From positions 47,616,001 through 47,680,000 of the forward strand of contig JBITNC010000001.1 in NCBI GenBank assembly GCA_050084985.1: a stretch of 64,000 bases of DNA, in the 5' to 3' direction. Position numbers and translations under genes: made by a program. The stretch comes from Nageia nagi. Lineage: Eukaryota > Pinophyta. The notes under the pieces are model-generated. The model was not told the origin of the DNA. It ran no database searches and saw nothing but the letters and a program-made list of their open reading frames with translations. This document shows, one piece after another, positions 21,670 to 32,572 of the stretch. Every line of letters starts with the position of its first letter. Positions within the stretch are counted from its first letter, which is position 1.

Positions 21670-24140
21670 AGGTGTGAAAGCTCTTCTTCAACATCTTGAT
21701 AGTATTCCCTTTGATTTTGAGGTCTTGTTAAGGTAAACTTAAAAGGAGGTATAAATTCCCTAAATTCTTTCCCTATTTTTTTTGGATTATCTCATTATGA
21801 TTCTAACATGTTCTTTGTTATGAGTTAATCTTAATCAAGGAAATATACTTACATGCCATTGCCTTTTTTTTACTACAACTATTTTTTAGTAGTTACAATT
21901 TTTTGATAAATTATCTATATGACAATAATATGTTATTTTTTTCAAAAAATAAAATAAAATATATATATATATATATATGCTATTTTTTTAATATATACAT
22001 CTCCTTTTTTACACAAATATTGTGTCAAAATTACAAATAATCTTTCCATTTTGTATTAGAAATATTAAAATAAAAGTTGCATTTATCTTTTTTTATATAT
22101 ATATATATATATATATTAACATTGGCAGACAACGTGGTGGAGGGATAAGCTGCAAAGATTGGCAGCAGAGGGGGTGAGCCGCGAAGCTGGTGGTGGAGGG
22201 GAGGAACCGTTACACATGCCACTCTTCCTTGCGCTCTTGAAACCCTTATTCTTGTAGGCTAGCTATGATGACCTCTTCTCTGCGGCTCCTTTCTCCCACT
22301 GCGTGAGGGATTTCAAATGCTGCACATTAAATCAGGGGGGACCTTAAGCCCAAATAGCTTTTGTTGAACCCTTACAATGTTATCTTTGCTTTGCCCTAGC
22401 GACATTCTCTCTGCATATGCTCTCTCTCTCAACCCTCACGAACCTCACGGTTGTGAATATTTTTCTGATCTTTTGAGCACTTCGGTCTCCCTCACTTGGC
22501 TGCTCCTCTTCTTCTGTGCATCCTCCTTTCTTTGATTTTTGTGCTTGCTCTTTTTTATTTTACTTCTTATTTTTGGCAAGTAGAAAGGGGGGCATTTCAT
22601 TTATTTTGGTAAATAATCATTAATGGCATTGTGTTTTCTTGCAAGTAATCTTTTGTGAATGATCATATGCTTAGTCTTTTCTTTAATGGCTATCCTACTT
22701 ATTTAATTCACTTTGACTTAAATTAGAGTTAAACTTTAATTTTTAAAATAAAATTTATATTTAGGCATTATTTTTTTTGCCAAGAAGTTCTTGTTTTATT
22801 TTTTTTGGCTTAATTTAAAAGTCAATCTTTACTACTCAGTGCAATTAAGGTACTAGTGCAAAAAATAGTTTTTCCTTAGTTAAATTTAACTTAATAATAC
22901 TATTTTTTTAGTAGTATATTTTGAAAGGATTAATTTTAAGTAAAAAAGAAGGAAATCTTTATGATTTTTTTTATTTAACCTTTAGATCATTTTTATACTT
23001 AGAATACATGTTTGTCTTCTAGAAACCTTGATGTCTCTTATACATGCTAAGTATTTATCATTTTTTGTAAAGTTAATAAATTAACTAATGCAAATTAATA
23101 GGATGATGCATGCTCTTTAATTTTTTAAGTTAAAAGATGCATGCTTATCATTTAATTTTTTAATGATGCATGTTTATCACTTAATTTTTTAAAAGATACA
23201 TGCTTATTACTTAATTTTTGAAGTTAAAATGATGCATGCTTATTACTTAAATTCATTTAAGTTAATGGAATGATGCATTGGATTTTTTCTATTTTTTACT
23301 TCCTTATGCAAAGTATGGAATGGATTAATGCAAAATAAGAAATGATGTAAAGATATCTTTTAGGGGTTGATAAAAGAAACCTATTGAACATTTAGGTTCC
23401 AAATTTTGAATAGATGATGTTTTACTTATGCTCTTTTACTTCATGTTTCGCATTTTGATTTATTTGCTTATGCAAATAAAAATGTAATATTGATATGAGC
23501 AACCCCTCAAAATGAATACATCCGCATGTACATTCTGCAACATGATTTGTTCGAAGAGCCATGAGATGAGGATAGATAGACTAGAGCCTTTGAATTTGAC
23601 AATCTAAGTGATGAAAAGTCTATATTCTTAATTTCTCTTAATTCCTCTGTTGGTTTGGATATAACTCTAATAAGTGGATAGACATGTGTGTAGTGATATC
23701 ACAAGTTTGCATATCCATTCAAGGATTATCCTAATAACCTAAGAGGATAATTTAAAACCTAATTAAGATTAATAATTTGGTCGATCCAATATATATCATA
23801 ACTTAGAAAAATAGTAAGTACTTCTTGTGAGAGTATAATATTGACCAAAGCAAACTGGTTGAGGATTGGTAGTACTTGGGCTTCTCTTATGTAAGCATCC
23901 AAGTGAAGACCTAATTTTAAATAAAAAAAATAAGCTTTAATAATATCACTCTACATCTACAGTTCTTAATGATGACAAAATTATTTAGGTACATGGGATG
24001 TATATTTGAGTTGTAAAATATTTGCACTTGTGAATCAAATCAAGTATATCTTTGTTAATTAAATATAATATATAAAACGTAACATATAATATTATTTATT
24101 GAACCACATGCTTATTATTTTTCATATTTTTATGTAGTAA
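21670..24140 (+). other. Long leader of Copia B
   Basis: Untranslated. It contains (TA)n tracts at 21960-21978 and 22094-22116, then a block of clearly higher GC (about 22118-22530). A purine tract AAAGGGGGG is near 22587. Degenerate hairpin-like units with TTAAGTT and GCATGC lie at 23100-23290. A block shared with C, D and E (about 23340-23940) precedes gag. No credible gene. Confidence 0.75.
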
Positions 24141-25060
24141 ATGGGAGACTCTTTTTTATCCAAACAAATTCTTGATGGTTCCAACTTTAGAATTTGAAAA
24201 CTTCGAATGAAAGCTAAGTTGCAAGTAAGGAAGCTTTGGAAAATAATGAATAAGAACCTTGTACCTCTTACAGATGAGAAAGTATTAGAGGTTTACAACA
24301 CGAAGAATGAGTTAGCAACCTCCATGATCTTTCATGTAAATTCAGATGATGTGTTTCTGATGATGTCCTCTTCAACCTCGATAAAGAAAGCTTGGGATAA
24401 GCTTAAGCAAATCTATCTTAGTTCAAAGTTTTTTAAAAAATTTATCATTCTCTAAAAGTTGCTCTAATATTATCAAGGAGAAGATGAAAATTTGGCTATT
24501 TGCTTGAATAAAATCATTAACCTAAGAATCTAACTTGTTACTTATGGGTGTAATTAGATCAATGATGAGTTTATGGTCTTCATCATTCTTCAAAATCTTT
24601 TTTCAAAATTTGGTAACTTTGTGATGTTTATAAAAATAAAGTTTGATGATGAAGTCTTCTTCCTTAAGAACCTTTTTAGGCTTTTTTTGAAGCATGAGAA
24701 AACCTTTAATAAAAAGGTGTTGATTTTTTTTCAAAGGATAATAATGTTGCTCTAAAAGCAACTAAAACTCCTTTCAAAAAAAAGTTCAACCATCATAAAA
24801 AATCTTATCCTTTTTCTTTCAAAAGATTTGAGAAGAGAAGCAATAGTAACAACAGCAGCAGGAACAACGATAACAATAACTACTTAAAGTAAAAAAATAG
24901 AAAAAGTAAAGCAAACAATCCATATCCTAAAGAAAAGTTTGATGGTAATTGTAATTATTGTGGCATCCAAGGTTATAAAGAAGTTGATTGCTACAAAAAA
25001 AAAGAGAAAAATAACAAAGATAATGGAAATGTAAAGAACTTAAAAAAAAAAAGAATATTT
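24141..25060 (+). pseudogene. gag of Copia B
   Basis: Starts MGDSFLSKQILDGSNFRI, then runs through stops. The open piece 24207-24455 has NELATSMIFHVNSDDVFLM and KKAWDKLKQIYLSSKF, the conserved core of plant Copia gag (UBN2-like). The nucleocapsid motif near 24950 reads CNYCGIQGYKEVDC, so the zinc-binding His is replaced by Tyr. Frame changes and TAG/TAA stops break the protein. Confidence 0.85.
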
Positions 25061-25099
25061 AAGCTAGTTTTATTATGATGCTCTACTCCATATCCTACA

Positions 25100-25625
25100 T
25101 TTTTTCATCTAATTAGATTATTGACTCTGGTTACACTAATCATCTATATTTGGAAAAAAAAAATTTAAAAACTTTTACAAGTATAGAAAAGATGTAGTTG
25201 TGATAGGTGATAACTCTAACCTTGAAGTTAAAAGAATTAGGAGTGTGTTAATTCATGAGAAGTTTCTTAATAATATATTTTATATTTCTAAGCTTAAGAT
25301 GAACCTTCTCTTTATGATCTAAGTTGCTAAAAAAAGGTATTTTTTTGAGTTTGACTCTCAATCTTGATGCATTAGGAAAGGACTTACCATGTTGGTTAAA
25401 AGGTTAGTAAAAGATGATCTCTAAATTATGGATCAAGTGCCAACAAAGATGTGTCTTACTACAAATATATGTTTTAGAAGTAATCTTTGGCACCAACATT
25501 TAGGGCACTTTAACCATAAGAGTATTCAAGTCATGAAGGATCAAGAAATTATGGAAGATTTACTTTCAATTTCTCTTTTAATTAGTCTATATGAGAAGTG
25601 TATTTTTAGCAAGATGCATAGATAA
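25100..25625 (+). pseudogene. Protease and pre-integrase region of Copia B
   Basis: The aspartic protease active site is visible as IIDSGYTNHL near 25120 (in E it is VDSGCTNHL). The open piece 25428-25625 holds the GAG-pre-integrase motif LWHQHLGHFNHKSIQVMKD, with its zinc-type His positions, and CEKCIF-like text reduced to YEKCIF. Confidence 0.82.
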
Positions 25626-25639
25626 AAGTTTGAAAAAAA

Positions 25640-26420
25640 TAAGATAATAAAAGCATCTCAACCTCTTCAACTTGTGCATCTAGATTTGATAGATTCATTT
25701 TAGACTAAGTTGCTTGGAGGAGTATCTTACTCCTTAACCTTCATTGATGATTTTAGTAGAATGACCTTTAGGTATCTACTTGAGCATAAAGATCAAACCT
25801 TTGAGAGTTTTAAAGTTTTTAAGATCTTTGTTGAGAATCAAATTAACCTTAATATCAAAATGTTGATATCAAATATTAGGAAAGAATATAACAACAATGA
25901 GTTCAATGATCCTTACACTCCTTAGCAAAATGGTGTTACCAAAAAGGAAAATAAGATAATTATAAAAATGGCTAGATGCATGTTGGGTAATCTTAGTTTT
26001 TTATGGGATGAAGCTATAAGCACTACTATTTAAACTTTGAATAGGTGTCCCATAAAAGCCGTTCAAGGTAAAACTCTTTTTGAGGTATTGTCAAGAAGAA
26101 AACCTAACATTTTTCACCTTAGAGTGTTTAGTTATGAAGCATTCTTCTACATTATTTTTGAGAAAAAAAAAGTTAGGCAAAAGAGCTAAAAAATGCATCT
26201 TTATAGGTTATGATAATCAACATAGAAGCTACAAGCTCTACTCTTCTTTCTTCAAAGCCATGTTTATTTTAAGGGATGTAAAGTTTAATGAACTTCTTAA
26301 AGAATCTACTTTTAATGAGAATGTTGATGATCCAGATGACTCATCAATTGCTCCTAGCTAGTTGGATATTGATATAGATAAGTCACCTTAAGAACAAAAC
26401 TCTCCAATATGAAAGGTAAC
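25640..26420 (+). pseudogene. Integrase of Copia B
   Basis: The core reads SLTFIDDFSRMTFRYLLEHK (25710-25925), followed by NIRKEYNNNEF where D and E preserve a DNGREYNNNEF type text, so the second catalytic Asp has been lost. The downstream piece 26080-26361 carries the post-core text KKCIFIGYDNQHRSYKLYS. Stops are at 25699 and elsewhere. Confidence 0.85.
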
Positions 26421-26579
26421 AAAGAGTATGACCTTAAAAAAATCTTTATTTGCTAAGATTGACAACAAGCATGACCTCTCATATTTCAAAAAAGCTTCAA
26501 AGCATAAGTGTTGAATGGAAACTATGAAAATGGAGTATGATGCACTTATAAAAAATAAAACTTAAGATTTAGTTCTTTA

Positions 26580-27480
26580 TCCCAATGAGAAGAATGTGAT
26601 TGGCAATAAGTGGATCTACAAATTCAAGTTCAATTTAGTTGAAAACATTGAGAAATAAAAGGCAAGGTTATTAGCTAAAAGTTTTGCTTAGAAATACAAT
26701 ATAGATTATGAGAAAACCTTTGCTCCTATCATAAAAATGCCTACTATCAAAATCATCTTTGCTCCTTCTGAAGCTCAAATATGGAAAGGTTTTTAACTTA
26801 ATATCAAGAGTGCATTTCTCAATGGTGACTTATATGTGGAAATCTTCATGAATCAACTAGAAGGGTTTATTGTGGAAGCCAAAGAGTCTTTTGTGTGCAA
26901 GCTAAAGAAGTTATTGTATGGATTTAAGAAAGCACCTAGAGCTTGGTACAAAAAGATTTCAAGGTATTTTGTAGACATTATATTCTTTAAGTGTTTTTTA
27001 AATTTCAATCTATATGTGCTCAATCGAAGAAAATACATAGTTTTGATTCTTTTTTATGTGGATAATCTTTTGATTACTAGAAATAATGATGAAATCATTC
27101 AAAAATGCATATCTAAACTCAAGGCAACATTTGAAATAATTGATCTTGATCTCTTGCAATACTATCTTGGAATGCAAGTGTATCAATACAAGAATTGTAC
27201 TTATCTTAGTCAATCTAAGTATATATTAAATATTTTGCAAAAGTTTAAAATGGAAGAGTGTATATATGCTACAATCTTAGTATCTCTTGGAATCACTATT
27301 TCTTTGAGCTTCAACTTTCAGTTGGTTGATGCTACAACTTATAGATAATTAGTTGATAGTCTTTTGTAATTGACTATTTTTAGGTTAAATATTACCTTTG
27401 CAGTAAATTTGATGGCAAGATTCATGCAAAAACCATATGTTAAGCACCTTAATACTATTAAGCAAATCTTGAAGTATGTT
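26580..27480 (+). pseudogene. Reverse transcriptase of Copia B
   Basis: The domain begins around NEKNVIGNKWIYKFKFN. The open piece 26836-27348 includes QLEGFIVEAKESFVCKLKK, LLYGFKKAPRAW and the active-site box YVDN at residues 74-77 (27055-27066). The canonical box is YVDD, kept in element D, so the second catalytic Asp is changed to Asn and activity should be lost even without the stops. Confidence 0.9.
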
Positions 27481-28020
27481 GCAGGGACTAAGGATCTTGC
27501 TCTCAAGTATTCTAAGTTGACCTTGTTTGTTATCTCTATACTCTTAGATTTTGACTATGGAGGAGATAGAGATGATAAGAAATCAACCTCTATGTATGTG
27601 TTTAGGATTGGTTCAGGTGCTATCTCTTGGGCTTTCAAGAAGCAACCTACTATTTTTATTTCCACCATAGAAGCTAAAAATTGTGCCATGTCTATTGTAG
27701 CCTAGAAAGCCATATGGCTAAGGCATTTTCTAAAAGCAATTGGGTATGAGCAAAGTGGCTCATCTTTGATTTTTTTAGATAATCAATCAATAATCTCTTT
27801 GGCTAAGAATCCCATGTTCCATCAGAGAACAAAATATGTGAAAACATAGGCATATTTTATTAAGGTGAAGGTTCTTGATGGCATCATACACCTGGAGTAT
27901 TTTCCATTCACCTTGAACTCCATTGATTTATTCACTAAGCCCCTTTTGGAAGCTCAGTTCTATAAGCTTAGAGATGCTATTGAGTTGGTAAAGTTACCCT
28001 CAAGGGGAAGTGAAGTTTGA
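27370..28020 (+). pseudogene. RNase H of Copia B
   Basis: Open piece 27370-27705 has LNTIKQILKYVAGTKDLALK, then DYGGDRDDKKSTSMYVFRIG and AISWAFKKQPTIFISTIEA. Codons through 28020 add SLIFLDNQSIISLAKNP and LNSIDLFTKPLLEAQF to the end of pol. Single stops break it. Confidence 0.88.
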
Positions 28021-28730
28021 ATTCTTATATTGAATCCATATTTGTGATGATAACTTCACCTTTAGGAGGATTTTATGATGTATAGTGTTGATTTTATTGT
28101 ACAACTTCATGGTAAATTTGCTCTACATGAGAAACTTGTATAAATTTTTAAAACAAAAAGATTGGCCAATCTAACACTATTTAGTTATCCATGTGTGATG
28201 AACTCTTGTGTCTTTTAGTATTGTTCAATTATCCATATGTGAGAAACTCGTATGTGCATGCTCTAGTTTGTAATGATAATCAAAATAAATTTTATATATA
28301 GCAAGTGACTATGAGTTTTTAGCTTGGCATCTTTATGATGACTTATAGTGCACCATTGATCAGTTCATGATGGCATTTGTATGATTCATCTATCTTTGTT
28401 GATATGAATATGTTGTATCTAACTAATCTTATTATTTGAGCTACTTATGACTTGCAGGTTCCTTTGAGATTGCAAGTTATTTACTTTGGGTATGCAGGTT
28501 TTTGGATACTCTTCATGACTTCCAATTGGATGACTACTTCATGTACATTGAAACTGGTTATGGTTAATGATTGTATTTAGTAAAGTATTGAATCTCAAAC
28601 TAGATCTTTTTTACTTCACAAATGTGTAAAAAGTTCTCATCTTTGTTGTATTTATTTGGAGGAGAAATCTCTAACTTTCTTTCTTCCTTCTCTCTTATTC
28701 GCTCTATCCTAATATTACATTAAGGTGGAA
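28021..28730 (+). other. 3' untranslated region and polypurine tract of B
   Basis: Contains degenerate repeats of 'gctctacatgagaaacttg' type and a block shared with A2, D and E ('atgacttatagtgcaccattgatcag'). It ends in AAGGTGGAA (28722-28730), the polypurine tract. Confidence 0.75.
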
Positions 28731-29231
28731 TGTTGAAATGTATAATGCATTATTGTAAAGGTTTTGTAATAATCTTCTATGTAAGTTCACTAATACTTAA
28801 GGGTATCATTTTATACCTAAAATATTTAAGTGAATATAATACTGTAACTTGTCCTACACTCCATGTCATGAGCATGCCCGTTGGGTAAAAGAGAGTTGCA
28901 TGTCATGCCTTTGTACATTGGGTAAAAGGGTGATCCAAAGAGAGATTTTAGCCTATAAATAGAAGGTTCCCTCTTTGTGATCACAAACCAATTTGTGAAG
29001 TAAAGTTATATTATAGGATAGTGTTTAAAAGATAAGATAAGAAGAATTGTAAGAGATTCATGTTTGTAAATGAAGTGAAATCTAGTTAGTGGATGTACTC
29101 TTAATTGGAAGAACCACTTAATCTCTTGTGTCACTTTGTGAGATTGCTTTGTTAGTTATTTAGATATGATTTGTGAGCTTTAAAGAGATCTTGGTTGTTT
29201 AAGAATTATAATGTTAGTGTTAGTTACTTAA
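28731..29231 (+). repeat. 3' LTR of B
   Basis: Partner of 21153-21653; its terminal CA is mutated to AA. It is followed by ATATT. Confidence 0.9.
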
Positions 29232-29236
29232 ATATT

Positions 29237-31129
29237 CAAATCCATAAAAGTTTAAAACTATTTTTCAAACATCATTACCACGTTCTTAGCAAAATAACAC
29301 TCCTACAAGTTAAATACATTTCATAGGCACATTATTTTTAAGGATAAATATGTGTCTCAAGGAATTATTTCAAAAAGTTAAAGTATGTTTTTCTCATTCT
29401 TATATTAGTTTTATGTGTGCCAAATTTAAATCTACACTATAAATTTATGGTTAATGTTATATGGGACTTGAAAAGGGCCCTATTTTTTAAACAAAAGACA
29501 CCCATAACACCATTTCTCATGCTAGATCTCACTCCCCCTTTCTTTTCTCCACTCCCCTTTTGCACATATATTTATGGGATTAGGAAAATTTTCTAATATT
29601 GATATTTCCTAAGGGAGGACAAAAATGATATCACCTAATGTATGTACATGACTCACCACCTTGATTGATGTCACCAACCAAATTAATGATGAAGGCAAGT
29701 AGATTTCAAACCATATTCACTTCATGAGGAGGGAAGAATTTACATTTCATTTGCATTCAACCCATTCCTACTGGTGAACAAAGATGCAAGAGTTATGTGG
29801 ATAGTTTTTATTTAGATATCTTTGAATCCATATAGATTATTAGTTAATCATGTATTCTAGCTTTTTATATGTATCTTTTGATAATTAGAATCCATGAAAA
29901 TATGTCTGGACTATGCATCTTATTAAATAATCATTGATCCTTGTTTATTCTTCAACATTTTTATAGATTTTTATTATGGAATTTACAACCATAACATTTG
30001 ATAGAAATCCTTTATCAAATTCTCTTTGATGGATGTAAATGCCTTCTTCTAGAGCTCCCATGGTGGCATATGATGGAACAATGTTGGTAAAGGTTACAGA
30101 GTTTGGTTTTACATCTAATAATTACATATTCTTAAATGTACTTAGAGTATTTTTAGAAAATATATTTTATGTTTATCATATGATCATTGTAGTTCATGAA
30201 ATTGTGTCTACATCATGCATGTTAAACAATTCATAGTCCTTGTGTTTTCTTACACATTTTGCATACATATTTATTAGGGCATTCATAACTACAATATTTA
30301 ATGTAAATCCATCAAACACACTTGAAAATGAAATCAAGTGATAAAATGAATACAAATTTGGTTGTTGTCTCCTTTCAAACTATTAGAAATTGTTTTCTTA
30401 AGAATAACTATCTTCCTTTTTTAGAGCAAAACCAAGAAAAAATATCAATAAAAATTTGGATATAAGTACAAATATAATATATTGTTTGATAAAACAAAGC
30501 TTGTTGGATTATCTATTTGTAACTCCATCTTAAGAAGAAGAAATCTCATTATACTTTTTTGATATTATTATGAATATTTAGATTATCTGTTGCTAGTTTA
30601 TGGATTAAGGTTTTATTAAGGTAGTTTCATCCCTAAATATGTCTATTCTAACTCTTCAAAAATATTATGTCTCCTTATCAAGAAATAATATTTCACTTTT
30701 AGTTTCCTTATCTTGAAAACCTAGTACAAAACCATTAATAATTATCCTTCCAAAGTATATAGAGAGTGTAGAGAATGACTATTACAAACTATAGTGGATT
30801 AGATATTATATTGTGAGTTTTACCTTGAGATAACACCTATACATGTAGGGAACATCCTTCTTAGACATGAAACTAGTATTATAGTGCATGACATAGTTGA
30901 CAGGAAGAGGCTTAGATAGTCTACTATGATGCATCATGACTTTTGGACCTTAACATGGTAGACCAAGGACACCTATTTGTGTCTCTACTATGTTGCACTT
31001 TTAATGGCTTTTCATTGGGTAAGGTCCTTAGATATGGGCTAACACCTTAGGTACCCTACTCCCATTATGAAAACTTCAATGAATTTGTAGTTGTTGGAAT
31101 GCCCTCATAGTAAAGGGAGGATGTCAAGG
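29237..31129. other. Intervening non-coding sequence
   Basis: No convincing gene; the longest frames (for example 30039-30236) have no family features. Two stretches about 306 bases apart (from about 29890 and about 30196) look like a diverged duplication. The last 30 bases before 31130 are purine-rich (TAAAGGGAGG), so this could hold the 3' end of an older element whose 3' LTR is the one at 31130. Confidence 0.5.
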
Positions 31130-32558
31130 TGTAATGTTCCCATTTTTATGGTGTTTTCCCAATTTCACCTCTAAGAAATGGGAACTTTAGCTTAGGTGTG
31201 ATTATATGAATTTTAGTGATTTTTAGCCAATTATTGTAAGTTCCATTTAGATACTTAGTTAAATTCTATAATTATGGAACAATGACCCTTTTAAGTTATT
31301 CATTATGTATAGTTGAGTTCCCATGATGCTAATAATGATGTATTGATGATACCAAGGCAATTATATTTGTAAATGCAATATTAATCTTTCTAAATGAGAT
31401 GTTGCATATTTCTAGCCTCAATGAGTGTAATACTAGCATTTAGATGGTCCTCTTGTTATTAGTGCTCCCCTCTTTAAGGTAGAGCATCCCCAATGTAATA
31501 AAATAGACTACAAGGCATCTAGAAGAGCTCCATGCTTGGACGTGGCATTACAAAAGAGGAATTTGGCATCTTAATGTATTGGATGGCTTCCACACTTGGA
31601 AGTTGGGCATTAAATGAAAAAATCACCCCCATATTGGACAAATTGGCATCCTAAGGTCCCATATCATCCCTCCTTAGCATTTGGACACCTAACGTTGATC
31701 CTAAGGCATACCAACATTACCTCTTCTTGGATGTTGGCATTCATTACCCTTGGATGTGATTTGACTTATCTCGAGGCTTTTTGTCCTTAGATATTTTCAA
31801 CATGAGAACATGAATCACATCTCTCTATCGTTGGCTCATCTCAATGCAATATTAGAAGAGATACTACATCACCTATAGAAGGAGATCTCTTGGTCATTAT
31901 GAGATATGTTGATTATTAATTATAAACCCCTTTTATCGGGTTGAGTGTGAGAACTCTATCTTTGCCACTTGTAGGGAAACTTGCATTTGAGGTCTTGAGG
32001 TCATAGGAGGCTACTCTCAAGCTTACTCCAGCCATATTGAGAGGAACATTGTTAATTCCATCATAAAAATTGTATGGAAGTCTTAGACTGAGCCTTGTTA
32101 TTGCTATGATTGCTAAGGCATTGAAGCCATGTAAAATAACTCTATTGGAGATAGTCTTGGTGCAAGCTCCTTAGGTAGAAAAATATATTATTTTAATTGC
32201 AATACTCTCTTATCTATCAATACAATTACACTTCTTATATTTATTCGCTATTTATCTCCTTGTGCTTGGATGTTGGATCTAGAGTGATTATTGCTTGGTT
32301 AAATTCTTATTTTGATCCCTAATTGCAATGTTGGATAACTAGAGATATTTACATGCTCAATTGTGTATTTTGATAAGTATGATTCGATGTTGGGTTTCTA
32401 TGAGCTTTTTGCTTTATTATTGCTAAATCTACCATAAATAGCTATACATTGGAATATTGGGTATATTTTGAGCTTGTTTGGTTCATCTCAAAGCTTCAAG
32501 GCAAATGTCCCTATCTTAGGGCATGTTTGAGCATGATCATCAGTTTGGGATCATCACA
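31130..32558 (+). repeat. 5' LTR of the LARD-like element
   Basis: TGTAATGTTCCC to GGGATCATCACA. The first 360 bases match 35854-36216 with clear divergence. Confidence 0.8.
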
Positions 32559-32559
32559 A

Positions 32560-32572
32560 AGGTATCAGAGCC
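32560..32572 (+). promoter_or_regulatory. Primer binding site of the LARD-like element
   Basis: AGGTATCAGAGCC: tRNA-Met type, with the first base changed from T. Confidence 0.7.

Larger units (their letters stand above)
21153..29231 (+). mobile_element. Complete Copia element B
   Basis: LTRs of about 501 bases (21153-21653, 28731-29231) are flanked by ATATT at 21148-21152 and 29232-29236. The order is primer site, 2.5-kb leader, gag (24141), protease, integrase, reverse transcriptase and RNase H ending at 28020, then a 3' untranslated region and a purine tract. That is the Copia order, with integrase before RT. Stops and frame breaks occur in every domain, and the RT active site has lost an Asp, so the copy cannot be autonomous. 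Confidence 0.93.
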
